Below, piece after piece: positions 31,380-43,807 of a stretch of 64,000 nucleotides of DNA. The stretch is from the NCBI GenBank assembly GCA_038030265.1, contig CM075941.1, positions 43,028,164-43,092,163 on the forward strand. The letters run 5' to 3'. The notes below the pieces were generated by a model. That model was given only the letters and a program-made list of their open reading frames with translations, was not told where the DNA came from and ran no database searches. Made by a program: the position numbers and the translations under genes. This DNA is from Corythucha ciliata (Eukaryota > Arthropoda > Insecta > Hemiptera > Tingidae). Each line of letters starts with the position of its first letter. Within the stretch, counting starts at the first letter, position 1.

Positions 31380-34300
31380 GGTGCTTGATCAGATGATGTT
31401 TAGAAGAACATCATACCCCCTCCCCCACCCCAAAATAAAAGGATCGCGTCTCTTTTTTTCCTTTTCAAATCAACACATTATAACGATCATTGTCGTGTGG
31501 AAGTTGCCACTAATTGACGAAAGGAGCGTCGATGTCACATTTTACTTGCCGGGGTTGTATATAGTTATCCCGGCAGTGAAACGAGGTGTTGAGTTGTGGT
31601 GGGAGGGGGGGGAGAATGAGCCTTTAAAACAAAAATGTTTTCAACGCCTCTTGTTTTCTAAGAAGACTATGAGAGAGGAGGAGGGGAAAAGATGCTTATT
31701 AAAGCTCGATTTCACGCTTTGCCTGCCCTTTTGTTATATGCTCAAAACAGAATGAAAAAAAAAAAACACAAAACGTTTTCACAAAAGGTCAACCGAAGGA
31801 GAAAAAACACAATGATTAAAACTTATTTTTCTACTCTCTTGGGCGTTAAATTTGTCGTAACTTTAAAGGCTGTTAAGAGTGCCTTTCGCCTGCTGCTTTC
31901 TCGCCCTTTTGTTTATGCGCTTCACACAAGAGGACACTTCAAAATATATCATTTTCGCGTTTTTTTTGTTTTTTTTGTCTTCTTCTCCTTCTTCTTCTCT
32001 TAATTTTTCGCTCAGCCGTCAACTGTCTGTTCTGTTTAACAATTCAGCCGTATAAAATTGCTGCCCGAAAATGATGTTTGTAGGTGGTGGAGTGCTAAAA
32101 AGCAAGTATTTTAGCCAAACAACATTCTTCTCTGTGTTACTCCTCCGCGTAAAAGAATTTGAACGAAATCGCCGCTTTGATGCCAACCGTGTGGTGTTCA
32201 TCTGCCCATGGGAGATCCCTCGATTAAGTTAGGCTCGAATCCCGCAAGACACAAACTAAAAACGCATACGGGGACACCCTCTGTTGGTTGAAAAAAAAAA
32301 AACCCTTTTGACCACGCGGCGGTACTTAAAAGGACCCCCCTTTCCCCCACCCAGCACATCCTCTCTTCCGATTGTTTTATCGGGGAAAAATGTTAATTAA
32401 GACCCTTAGGTAACAAAAAAAGGTTTCATCTGTCTATTAAGTGTAGAAAGCGATGAAGTGTGTTGGGGCTCCGGTGAAACCGGGGAGTGGGCCTTGTACA
32501 CAGTATAGAAATCAAAGAAAGATTGTACAAACGACCTTTTCTTACCCGTTATTTATTAGAGATTTCTATTTATTTGTTAATAACGCGTGTTGCGTGCTTC
32601 TTTGAGACCATTAACCCCCTACCCGCACCGCTCACACCCGCCGTTTTTTGCCCTGGCGTTGAGTCGTCTCCACTGAACTTTAAATATTAGCCGAGTGTTG
32701 AGGGGGGGGGGGTATTTCATGGGCGTTAATATTTGAGCGTAAACGTGTCGTTCGTCTATTGTTTGAATAATGGTGAAAATCCAGTCGTCCATTATTCACA
32801 ATTATCATTGGACGATTTACCTAAAACAGTTTTTGCTGGAATGAGAGACTTTGGCTCTGCAAACTTTTTCGAGCTTTTATTTTGTGAATGGAGAGCGACA
32901 GCCTCCAACCCTTCCTACCCCCCACCGCCACCCCATCTCACACAAATCATAGTTTTGTTCCCGGTGCAGTCTTTTTTTTGCCTCGAGTTCTAACCCCTCC
33001 CCCCCTCTCACAATCGTGTTTAATAGCTTCCACCTTTCGCGCGCCAGCCCATGAAAGACAATGGAACACCCTCCTTGAGAACAAAATGATTACTATCATT
33101 AAACTATTTGTGTCTGTGCGTCTGCACCAGCCCACCACTCCACCCACCTCACACTGATTGCCTCGGTCACCAACACAGTAGTGAGAAATGCCATTTTTTC
33201 CCCTCTCTTTTATTTCCTTTCTCAAGTGCCAATCGTATCTCACAACAATTTTGCTCAATCTTTTCTGAACTCTCGACGAAAACGTGGCGGTGGTTGGGGG
33301 GTGGGGTGCAGGGACTTTCTGAAGCAAAACAAAAATGGGATGATGAAAAGTCTACCTAGGGGAAACTGAATTAAAAAGTTCGGATGGAACTTGAATTGTT
33401 TTTCGTAATAAAAAACTAAAAAGAGCGAGTAACAAATTGAAATAATTTCAGGGCAGCTCCTTAAATCGAACATTATTACGTTGGTGATGGCGAGTCTAAT
33501 AAACTTAAAATTGGTTTAAGAAAAAAACTTGGAACATAATTCGTAATTTAATTTTCATCATCCGTTAGAGCATATTTTTCTCGTTATACCATAATGGAAA
33601 TATGGTGAGGAGGGGGGGGGCATAAACTCACCCCTTTCGATGTATGATGCTAGCAACGCAAAGGGTGGAGAAGGGATAGACAACCCTTATTTTCTACACT
33701 TGGAAGATTGCTTTTGTTCTTAAAGAATTTATGTGCAACACCCCACCCCACCCCCTTCTTCTTCGTCACACTAGTATTCAAAGTCTTCCCTCGCTACTTA
33801 TCGGGTGAGGGGGGAGGGGGTAAGGTTGTAAAGTGAAGAAGTTAATGTTTGAAAATCGTGAGGAAAATTTCGCAGCATCCTCCTGCTCTCTTATGGGGTT
33901 GCGGAGGATTGGGTGGAAACCAGAGATCGCCCCATATCGGTTTATCTCTGTTGTTTCAAGGTGATTGGATGAGAGCAAGTGTATGATCGTGGGTTGGGTG
34001 GTGGTGGAGGGATGGAAGAAAGCGATAGACTTTGGCACTGTCGAGACAACGAAGGAGGAAGCCAGGATTTAGCGCTGACATAAGATCCTTGAGATTTTCC
34101 TGGGCGATTGAGAGAGAGAGCTTATGGTTTATAGAGTCTCAACAACAAAAGACCTCCTTAGAGTCAAGTTGAAAGAGGCCACATGGGCGGGTGAGAGGGG
34201 GGGTTGTGGAGGGATATCCTAAGAAAACTGGACTTCTGATTAATTAGAGTAATGAGAGTTAATGCTCTACAGAAACCAGAGACGCTAGTCCTTATCGTGT

Positions 34301-35036
34301 GCGGGGTCAATTGAATTAAGGCACGTCTATAACAGAGATCAATAGTTGTACCTACGTAACAAGAGGGATGAATTCTGCTGTTTCAGGCAGAGCCAGAGGG
34401 GTGGGCGTGGAGGGCGTACTGAAAATGTTGGAAAGCCTGCGATTCCTGAGAATGATAGCCAGTTTTTTGAGAGGGAGGACCAATTACAAGTTTTTAAACG
34501 AAAAAATCATACACGTGTTGTGGGCTGGCCCCAAAACTGGTAATTTGTAGTGAAATTAGCTTCCTAGAGGAAACCGATTATTTGAATGTGCAACTGGCAA
34601 CCTCCGCCCTCTCCTGCAACTATAGGAAACATTTTTTTTGTTTTTTTAAATCCACACTGTAAAATTAAATCATCTCAATCCCCCACCCTCACCCACAGCT
34701 AATTCATGCGCATCCCCGTATTGTGTTTTCAAATGAAGCGCCCCCTCAACCCCTTCCAGCGGGCAGATTTTTTTTTTTTTTTTTGTTAACCAAAGACATT
34801 GACCACAGTAAAGTAGAACATTATTCATTAACCTCTTCACTTCCCCCCTCCCCCCCCACCACCACAACCACAACGTTTTTCAACCACAACGCACAGCCCC
34901 CATCAGTGCAGTGCATTTGACCGTCCCTTCACCGTCCTCTCGTACAACTCCACGGTCATTTTTCAGCGTAATTTATAGCGCGGCATTAAAAAAGAGGAGA
35001 GGTGGCGCGAATGTTTTATTCGGTCTCCTCCCATGC

Positions 35037-35073
<37 letters not shown>

Positions 35074-36290
35074 ATGACATGTGGACCTAATGACAACCCC
35101 ATTAATTAATTAACGATCTCTCTCCACTCCCTCATCCCTTCGCATTGCAGTTGGGGGTGAATTGGTTGTTGGAGAAATAGGAGAGGGGGGTTCTTTGTTT
35201 TCGAATGAGAAGAAAGAGTGATGTCTATGGGGTGGGGTGAACAAAAACAGTCGAACAAGTTCGTATTTTTATTACTTTACCAATTAAATTGAGCGATAAT
35301 TTTGTGAATAGCGCTCAGTAAAAAAAAAAAAAAAAATTTTAATTAAAACGTTGATTGACCCGGGAAAAAAGCTTCCCTTTTTATTAACATTTTTCTTTTA
35401 ATAGCTTCAGCTTAATTATAATAATAAGAATCCGATCGTCCTTATTAGTTTTAAAGTAATGAACAACGCAATAAATTCAAGTTTAAAGTCGACTTAAATC
35501 CACTTTCATCCGCTTTTAGTGATCATTCAGTTGGACTGGTTCCCTTTAAATCCAGCAGCCCTATGTGTACCCGTGGAGAGTGTTACACCCTTGGAATTGG
35601 TGATGGTGTGGGGGGGGGGCGCTGGAACTTATCTCTCACGTCGAGAATACTTTAGGCTCAAAGATAAAGCCTCTTCCACCCCCCCCCCCACGACCACTTC
35701 GTAGCTACTTACACCTTTAAAGGTTCTCTCTCGATCCCGTGAGAGTGGTATTGAGAGGTGTGGTGGTGGTGAATGGTTGTGTGGTTCGGGGTGGGGTGGG
35801 GGGTTAGTTCTGCCGAACAGGGCAATGTGACACCCTCTGGCAAGAGTGAACGAGGTTAAAGGGAAATGGCAAGGCTCTAAAATGGTGAAGTGGAGAGGGT
35901 TCTAGATCGTGTGATCTTAAGTTTAACTCCGCTATTTTATTGACTAGCCCTTCCCCCCTCACCCAACTCGCACCACGCTCCACTACATAACTGTGATCCC
36001 CGGGTAGTGTTTCTAGCTCCATTAACCGAGTTTTAGAGTCTTTTAACGTAACTGACGTCCTCCCCCCCCCCCACCCCACCCCCCACCCTCCGACGGCACA
36101 CCACTCAATCCATTCCCCGGGTTTTGAATTACTCGAAAACCGTTAAAGGCGTTAAATCCATCGTTTGAACGACGAACGACGTGATGGTGCATATCTTTTA
36201 CAGGAGGGAAGGGGGGAAAAAAAGTTAAACGTTCGTTCGGTGGTGTATTATAGAGGTCGAGTACTTATCACGTCACAAAACTTTCATTAT
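31380..36290. other. G/C-homopolymer-rich unique-looking block, no gene seen
   Basis: Nearly 5 kb without family A-D repeats. G or C runs near 32701, 33611, 35609, 35680 and 36060, and polypyrimidine tracts such as CTTCTTCTCCTTCTTC (about 31980). Frames of up to about 126 codons overlap on both strands and have no domain. A (GA)n tract lies at 35037-35070. Confidence 0.5.
35037..35070. repeat. (GA)n microsatellite
   Basis: A run of about 15 GA dinucleotides with one early interruption (GATAGAGAGA). Confidence 0.95.
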
Positions 36291-36539
36291 AATTTTCATT
36301 TTATCGTTCTCACACCTGAAACTGGGTTCCTCGTCAACGCGCCCGTCCCATTAGCGTACAGCAGACCACATCGTGGCGGAAAATGACAACGTTTTGGCCA
36401 AAAATAATGAAATTTTGTACTAAAATGGTTCAGCGTGAATTTCAGGCCAGATGATTTGAAGGTAATCAAAGAGGGCGGACATGCTGCGGCTAAAGAAGGA
36501 GTTTCACACTTAGCATCATGGGACCGGAATCGTCCATTG

Positions 36540-37960
36540 CGATTCACGAAAAATTGACAATTTTTCATAAAAATGACGATTTTTCATTAAATTGACAGTT
36601 TCTACTTCAAATTGACGATTTCCACAAAAATTTGACAAATCGCCTCAAAAATGGCAATTTCCTCTTAAGGAGCATTTACACTGAAGTGTCCCGCGACACT
36701 TATGTCTCGAATAAATGTAAAGTGTCAGACATAAATTTATTGACTGTACAAATTCTGATAAAAATTTCTGGAAATTTGTGTTTACACCGAGGAAATTTGT
36801 GCCTGACACTAAATTTCAAGCAATAAGTGTCACGGGACACTTTGGTGTATTAAGCGCAACTTAAGAAGTTACAATTTCTTTTTTAAAAAATTAAAATTTC
36901 CTTTAAAATTGAAATCATGTTTTCATAAAATTGAAAATTTCCGTATAAAAAGCTAGTCCCTAGACTTGACTTTTCAAGGGGGAGAACTTCCCTGGAAAAT
37001 TGACAACACACTCATAACAATGACAGTTTCCTCGTGAAACCGACAATTTCCCTAAATCATTAACAATTCCCTAGAAAGACAATGTCCTCTTGAAGTTACA
37101 CAATTTCCTTGTTTTTTGGGGATAAGTTACAATTTCCTCGTGAAATTGGAAATTCTCACTTTAAAATAAGAATTTTTACTTCAAATTATAACAATTTTGT
37201 CACAAAATTGAAAGTTTCCGTTTGAAATTGGTAATTTCAACGTAAAATTGATAAAACGCCTTAAAAATGGCAATATCATAAAATTTACAATTTCCCATAA
37301 ACAAAAAACAACTATTTCGTCATAAAATTGAAAATTTCCTCATGAAATTGACCATTTTCTTGTAACACTGGCAATTCACAAAAAAATTGAAAAAAAGTGT
37401 CGATGACAATTTGACGATTTCCGCGTGAAACTGACAATTTCCTCGTGTCATTAACAAATCCCTAGAAAGGCGGAATTTACGTTATTCCAATCTTTTGGGG
37501 GATAAGTTACAATTTTCTTACATAATTGACAATTTCTACAGCCATTATAAACAAAAAATTGTCAATTTTTCGAGGCAATTGTCAGGTTTTTTCATGCACT
37601 TGTCAATTTGATGAGGGAATTGCATCATGTAGAAACTGAGTTTTATAAAAATATATTCAATGTTTGAGGAAAATTGCCATTTCGATTGGCAAATGATAAA
37701 AACAAAAAACTGACCATTTACTATAAAATTGACTATTTTCTTATAATACTGTCAATTTCGCTAGAAAATTGATAATTTCATCAAAAAATATACAACTCAC
37801 GCGAAAAAAAATGACGATTTCCTAAGTACATCTGGCAATTTCCTCATAAAATTAACATTTACGACAATTCACAACAATAAACAATTCGACGATTTCCTCT
37901 TGAAACCCCCAATGGAAATTGCCATTTTATGCCAATTTGTCAATTTAATGTGGAAATCGT
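36540..37960. repeat. Family B array, 1.4 kb
   Basis: Diverged 20-22-bp units with AATTTCCTCGTGAAATTGAC and AAAATTGACAATTTC. Orientation flips at least once (near 37550, where GTCAATTTTTCGAGGCAATT appears). It is interrupted by the TTAA-flanked palindromic element at 36669-36860. No ORFs of interest. Confidence 0.85.
36669..36860. mobile_element. TTAA-flanked palindromic MITE, 192 bp
   Basis: TTAA at 36665-36668 and 36861-36864 brackets a 192-bp imperfect palindrome. The arms share GTGTCCCGCGACACTTATG on the left and ATAAGTGTCACGGGACAC on the right, and further in AAAGTGTCAGACATAAATTT against AAATTTGTGCCTGACACT. TTAA target duplication is the hallmark of piggyBac-type transposition, so a non-autonomous piggyBac-like element is the best guess. 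The outermost TIR is weakly conserved. Confidence 0.65.
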
Positions 37961-37969
37961 ACTGGAACC

Positions 37970-38535
37970 GGTGCCACAAATGTCTCAAGTTTGTTCAATA
38001 GTATAGAATGCCGTGATCTAGACAAGCGTCAAAGGCTGGATCGGAGACCTTTTACAATGATGGGTTGGTGCCCTTGGTGGGGTGGGTTGAGGGTGTTGAA
38101 ATCCCTCCGCCTCACGCCAAACAGCCCTATACGTCCTGCTTGTGGCATATTCGAACACCTACTTATGATGTTAACGATAAAAGTAAAAATCTCCAAAATC
38201 CGTCCCGTTCCGGTCTTTATCGAGAGCCCGGACCGATTTCACAGAGCCGTATACTAGCCGTTTCCGACCGCCCATACAGTTTGGGTATGGACGTAGGGGC
38301 CCAATATGGGTTGGGTGGGCTTGACGTCACTGGACTCGGCTCAGCTAAGTGAGCTAAGGCAGCACCCCCTTCCCCCATGCCACTTCACAAAGAAAAAATG
38401 AAATCGTTTTGGTGGCCTGGGTCAGCTGTATTCATCATTCAAGCAAGTATAGCGTGAGGGATTCATAGACGGCGTCCACAGTACAGATTGGAATATTCTG
38501 AAAAAAAAAAAAAAAAATGTCCTCCAAAAACGCCC
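37970..38535. other. Unassigned sequence
   Basis: Two overlapping plus-strand frames (37991-38257, 38065-38352) have no recognised domain. A poly(A) of 17 lies near 38501. The GGTTGGGTGGG/CCCC composition resembles nearby G-run blocks. Confidence 0.3.
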
Positions 38536-38539
38536 ACTA

Positions 38540-39170
38540 TAACATGCACGTGATGATGCGACAACCGCGAAAACGGTCCTATATTTGTTTGTTCCCGTTT
38601 GTTTTGTTTAGCCTTTGAAGCCCTTTCAAACAACAAACGAACTTGGATGCGCCTAAACTCTCCGACCCATAAACAGAATCGTTCGATTAGCGGCTTATTT
38701 GAACGTAAAATCGTTTGTTTAGCTTTTCAAAACAAATGTTTAAAAAAAAAACCGACGAGCGACCATCGACCAACGATGGCGCTATGCATGGAACGGCGCT
38801 AAACACACGATATCTTCCACGGATCGGAGGACTTCGCTAATTTGGACGCATCCATCAATGTTTTTTAAATATATTTTTTTACACATTTTTAAACTTTTTT
38901 CAAACATTTTTTAAAAACATTAATGTTTCTAAATGCTAAATAGACGAGAAATATTGCCAAAAAAACGATTTTACGTCCAGATAGTATGAAGCTAAACAAA
39001 CGATTTCGTTCATGGGTGGGGGATCACGAACTTGAATGCACCCAAGTTTGTTTGCTGTTTAAAAACGGCTTGTCGCTGCTCGAAAGGACAAACAAATGAA
39101 AATGTCGGTTAAACAAACGATATTAAGTCTATAGAAATGGCGCTGAACAAACGATGTTATGTAGCATGGA
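38540..39170 (+). repeat. CGTTTGTTTAGC-bearing repeat, expanded copy
   Basis: Carries AACCGCGAAAACGGTCCTAT as in the 1.7-kb repeats, then at least six CGTTTGTTTAGC or AACAAACGAT words in both orientations (about 38590, 38710, 38996, 39050, 39107, 39138), often followed by GATTTCGTTCATGGG. The words face each other in pairs, so this looks like a repeatedly self-inserted or inverted-duplicated unit. No coding frame. Confidence 0.65.
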
Positions 39171-39199
39171 GCCATCGCGAGGACGTATAGCGAATGTGC

Positions 39200-42100
39200 T
39201 AAAGTTCTTCTTGAAACGCGCAAACGTATAATAATATTATGCGTGTTTTAATGATAAAATCGGGTTCGTTTCAATTAAGAACGAATCGACAAAGCTTCTA
39301 GACCTCAGAACGTGTGATTAGTAGCGCCGATAATGGGTTGGTTGGTGGTGATCTGTGCTATGGTGAGCTTTTAGGGGGGGGGGGGGCTGGGAAGCAAAAG
39401 GAAACTGCGTCGATATGTAAAGCAAGCTAAAGTAGAAAGGGATATATACTATACCAGCGAAGAGGAGTATTATGGACACTGGTATAGGTACAGTTTAGAT
39501 GAGGGGTTTGGTGGGGGGTGGGGGACGGTGGAACTGGTGGTTTGCGGTGAATCGAGCGCTAACTAGCTCTTAATGATTATTCATGATGGAGAGAAGAGTA
39601 GGTACAGTTGTCGAAGTGTGTCGCCCGTCTAGTTAACCCCTCCACCCTCACCCCATAACACCATCATCACCACTCCTAGTGAGACTACTGGCAAAATGGT
39701 CGGAGGAAGAGAGGATTATCCGTTGATTGAAAGGAATTGACAATAGCTAAAATTTAAACTAATTTACCACTAATTAGCGGCGTTATTCATCGGGACGTGA
39801 TGTTTTGAATAACTGTTGATTTTAACGCTTCGAGGCGAAAAATTCTCAGAATTCTTTTTTATTTTTTAATTGATTTCTCAATGGCGATATCTCGATTTCT
39901 ATTTGAGCTACAAAAAAAAGGCGAAAAAACTCGCTCTAGAAAGCCATTGTATAAATTGTGGTATCGGTTGTGGGATGGTGGGGAGGGACAAGTAGTAGCA
40001 AAAACTGGTTTTCAGTCTAAGAACCTCCCGTAAAAACATTGTGAAGGGGGGGGGAGTGAAGAATCTGATTGATTTATTGACGTATTAAGACAAGTCCAAG
40101 AGATGAACAAGACTCATTAGATGAGCTGATTCCTTGCTGCAGTCCGATACCCGGGCTACGCATCACCTAGCAAAGAGTACCGGCCTCCTCACCCTCCCCC
40201 CCGCTAACAAAAACAACTCACAAGCGTATATCAAAGTCAGTCCTCTCCTTTATCAATTCTTTCGCTATTTTAATTGGCTAGAAAATGAGAACTTATTTTT
40301 GCCCCGAAACAGCTAATTAATCAAATAACGTAAATGGGTGGGCTTTAACTAGGACAACTCACTTAAAAAAAAAAAAAAAAATGCTCAAAGTTTGTCATTG
40401 TAGCGTGTATTGTGGTGGGGGGTGGAGGTGTATCGCAATACGACATTGGCTAAGTAAACTCACGCTGTAAATGAAAAAGTGCACCAACAAACTTCTCTCG
40501 AAATTTCATAACCCCCCCCCCCTTCTGCGCAGAGCACTCATCAAATTTATTTGTCACGAAGTTTTAAAATAACTAACGAAAACGAGAAGAATCGTGGCGC
40601 GAATCACGTGGTCGTTACTCTTTCTCTCTCACTCTCTCTCTCTCTCTCACTCACTATCGCGTAGCCCTAGATCTGAAGTCACGACAGCTATAGTTGCCCA
40701 CCTGAAAGGGTTTGGGATTGCCCAAATTGTTGGCATACGTAATGTTACTATACAGCCGCGGGGCGATAGAACGCGTTTGTGTCGGAGAATTTCACGATTT
40801 TTTTTTCTTCAATCAATCAGGAAAATTGCGTGAACGAAAATGGTTCTCGGCTCTGTGATTAATAGCGTCGAACTGTTTGCTGCACTTTCAAAGGGCAATG
40901 AGTCGCAGTTAACAGACTGTTCTGGATGGTGTGGGGATGAGGAGGGGGGAAACGTCCAAGTTGGCTGATTCTTGAGGTGAGTCAAATGGGTCGAAAGGTA
41001 CTGCGTTCTCATGCAGATCTCTCAAAAAATTAATGTCTTTAAGAAGTTACGAGCATAAATTTTATCATTGGCAAGGAGAATGAGGTGAATAAGAAAAGTT
41101 TTCCATCTTTGTCGTAAAGATTATAATTCCTCCCCACCCTTCCACCCCTCACCAACCATAAACCACTCGTTGAACAGTTCAGGACAATTATTCACGGTAC
41201 ATTAACCCTCGCCGATGGGGTTTTCACTTGAAAAAAGGTCAGCCGCCGCATGAAGAAGAAGAGTCTTACAATCACTTCATTGCTCCACAAACTTGACGTA
41301 CTCCGCGAATGATGTGACGAGAAGGGGGGGGGGCTACGGTTTGAATGCGATAAAAATTGACGGTCCCACGACTCTTCTGCGCGCTTTTTGCACGATTACC
41401 TGCAGGAAATTAAGACAAAAAAATGAATACCTTAATGGCTTCATTTTCATGGTAACTCGTCCAAATGGAAGTTTGACATTAGTGATCCCCGGAGGACGTT
41501 ACAAAAAAAAAATTCGTGTAATTTAAGCGACTTTTTTTTTCAAGAGCTTATTAACAATTAAAAATGTCGAGACTCGTAATTAGCCCCTAGGTGGGTAATT
41601 AACCACGAAGGTCGGCTGTAAGCAGTGACAATAATTTTCACATGAAAGTGCGCGTTCTAATGCTCCGCATCGTATTCTCACGGAGTCACCCGAGGGGATT
41701 ATTGGCCGATTACGCACACTCGGTGATCATTCCTCCCTCACCCGCTCCCCACTGAAAATTTCGATTAGTTTTTGTTGTTTTTTTAATCCTCCGTGGGATA
41801 GCTTTTTACCCTCGTCGCACAATAATAATCCTTGGCATCAGAACGCGCGGCCCTCTGAATATAAGAGGGACGTTTTTCTCAATAAAACGCAGCTTGCCGG
41901 CATGTTCCTCCTCCCCTCGAATTAAATATGACTGATCGATTTCATATAAAATAAATTACTGTAAATAGGGTGAACTGAGCGGGAAAACTAATGTATTTAA
42001 ATGAAAAGAACGGCCCCCCGAGTGCCGAATGTCGTGTGTTTAGCTGGAGCTGAGGGTGGGGGTGAAATATTGAAAGGGATTTGTTGTTTCCAAAAAGTTC

Positions 42101-42640
42101 CATTTTTGTAAGAAAGGGAATATAGGGAGAAAACTGGAAATCCCGAGAGAAATTTTCGACGTTTCCCCTCCCTCTCCCTCACGAGTGTCGTCCACTTTTG
42201 GAAAAAAAGGACTTTCATAAAACCTTTTGTAATGAATCTCAAGAGAGAACGGCTGTGCGATAAACGTCCACACTCAATCTCTCTTCTCTCTTACTCTCTC
42301 TCTCACTCTCTCTCTCTCTCTCTCTGAAGGTTTTTCCTCATAATGATGGATGGCGCTGTCACTTTCCCGTCACACGGCTCGGTTATCTTGAAACACACAC
42401 AGCTGATTTCCACCTTGTTTCATCATCAACTTGAAAATGCTGGCGAGGCGAGGGTAGAGGGGGTTCCCAGTCTTACACGATGGGAAAGGAAAACTCTCAA
42501 GGGAGGGAGACATACTGAAATCACGCGAGGCATTAATGCGTCGAGGGACTCCCCGTGGTAGACAGACCCCCCCACCACCATCATCACGCCAAAGTTGGGA
42601 AGTAAATTGTTCCCATTAACTGCCATATTTATAGTCACTG
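39200..42640. other. G/C-homopolymer-rich unique-looking block, no gene seen
   Basis: Runs of G or C near 39374, 40047, 40510 and 41323. (CT)n tracts lie at about 40618-40650 and 42284-42326, and a poly(A) near 40366-40381. No recognised gene. Confidence 0.5.
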
Positions 42641-42649
42641 GTTGGAAGC

Positions 42650-43040
42650 ACCGGCGGATTTAAGAGGGGGCTATATAGGGACTTAGCCCCCCTATGTGTT
42701 CGAATTAGCCCCCGTTCGTTTCTTCAGCATCACTGCTGCAGAGACTGCTGAGCATTCTTCGTCGGTAATGCGAGGAGTCTCGCAAGACAAATTTGAGAAG
42801 CATTCAGCACAACGCTCTTCAGGGCTGCCATTCCCCTCCCCCCCCCTTAAGGTGAAGCACCACCACCAACACCACAATACTGAACGGAAAATCAATGCCG
42901 CAAATCAGTGGCGCCGAAACGGTTTCAATAAGGTGTAGCAGAACTCTTAAAAAGGATCGACCCACACCTATGGGAGCCCCCCCCCCCCCGGAATCACACT
43001 ACACCACGTATGGCTGTGACGAGAGGTGATATGGAGAAAA
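42650..43040. other. Unassigned fragment with GGGGGCT...AGCCCCCC hairpin
   Basis: CACCGGCGGATTTAAGAGGG, then GGGGGCTATATAGGGACTTAGCCCCCC, forms a short hairpin at about 42667-42693, a pattern often seen at ends of DNA transposons. A C run of 14 lies at about 42976. The 80-codon frame at 42696-42938 has no recognised domain. Confidence 0.35.
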
Positions 43041-43049
43041 AAAAAAATC

Positions 43050-43285
43050 ACTGTTGAAATTGAGAAAAATCTCTTTAGTGGCCTCAGATTGGGGAAAAGC
43101 GCTATATTTTGCGGCTGAAATTGAGAAAAAACACTAAGAAAAGAGCTAATTCGCGGATAAAGTGTAGACAAAGATCACTAATTCACCGCTGAAATTGCAA
43201 AAAAATGCCAATTCGTAGCTGAAATGAGGAAACAACGCTAATTCGCGGCTATAAAATTGAGTAAAATCAGCGATGAATCCCTCAG
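43050..43285 (-). repeat. Family A array, reverse orientation
   Basis: Units GCTAATTCGCGG and TGAAATTGAGAAAAA. The family resumes at 43630-43805 and 44160-44790, broken by the two ACAACGAGTG-type elements. Confidence 0.7.
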
Positions 43286-43289
43286 TAGG

Positions 43290-43555
43290 TTATAGTGCAT
43301 TATACAACGAGTGGATAAAATGTGATTTTACCGGCGAGTTTTTTTTTTTAGGGAACGAGGCGAACAACGTAAAAAAACATGAGCTAGTAAGATCCACGAG
43401 TTCCATACTCGTTTTCGCTTACTTTCAAAACAGTGGCTAAAATGCAACTTTAGACACCTGTTTTCTCTCCAAAACAGTGGCTAAAATTACATTTTAGCTA
43501 CAATGAGCTACATTTTAGCTAAAATGACATTTTAGCCACAGTAGCGCGAAAAATA
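43290..43555. repeat. Diverged ACAACGAGTG-type palindromic element
   Basis: TATACAACGAGTGGATAAAA, a CGGCGAGTT partner, GAACGAGGCGAACAACG, then two near-copies of CAAAACAGTGGCTAAAAT and the palindrome ATTTTAGCTAAAAT (43514-43527). The word order parallels the arm of 43808-45110, so it is a diverged relative of that fold-back element. Confidence 0.5.
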
Positions 43556-43807
43556 ATATGTATACAGTAATATGTATATGTATGCAGGCAATACCTAAAT
43601 TTTAAGATACCCACTCATGAAAAAATAATGTTGATTCACAACTAAAATCGAGAAAAATCGCTAATTATAGTGGATACATTACGAAAAAATTCTCCCGATA
43701 AAGCGTAGAAAAAAACTAACAAAGCTAAAATTGACACAAATCACCAATTCACGGCTAAAACTAAGGAAAACGCCAATTTGCTAAAATTGGCGGCTAAAAT
43801 TGAGAAT

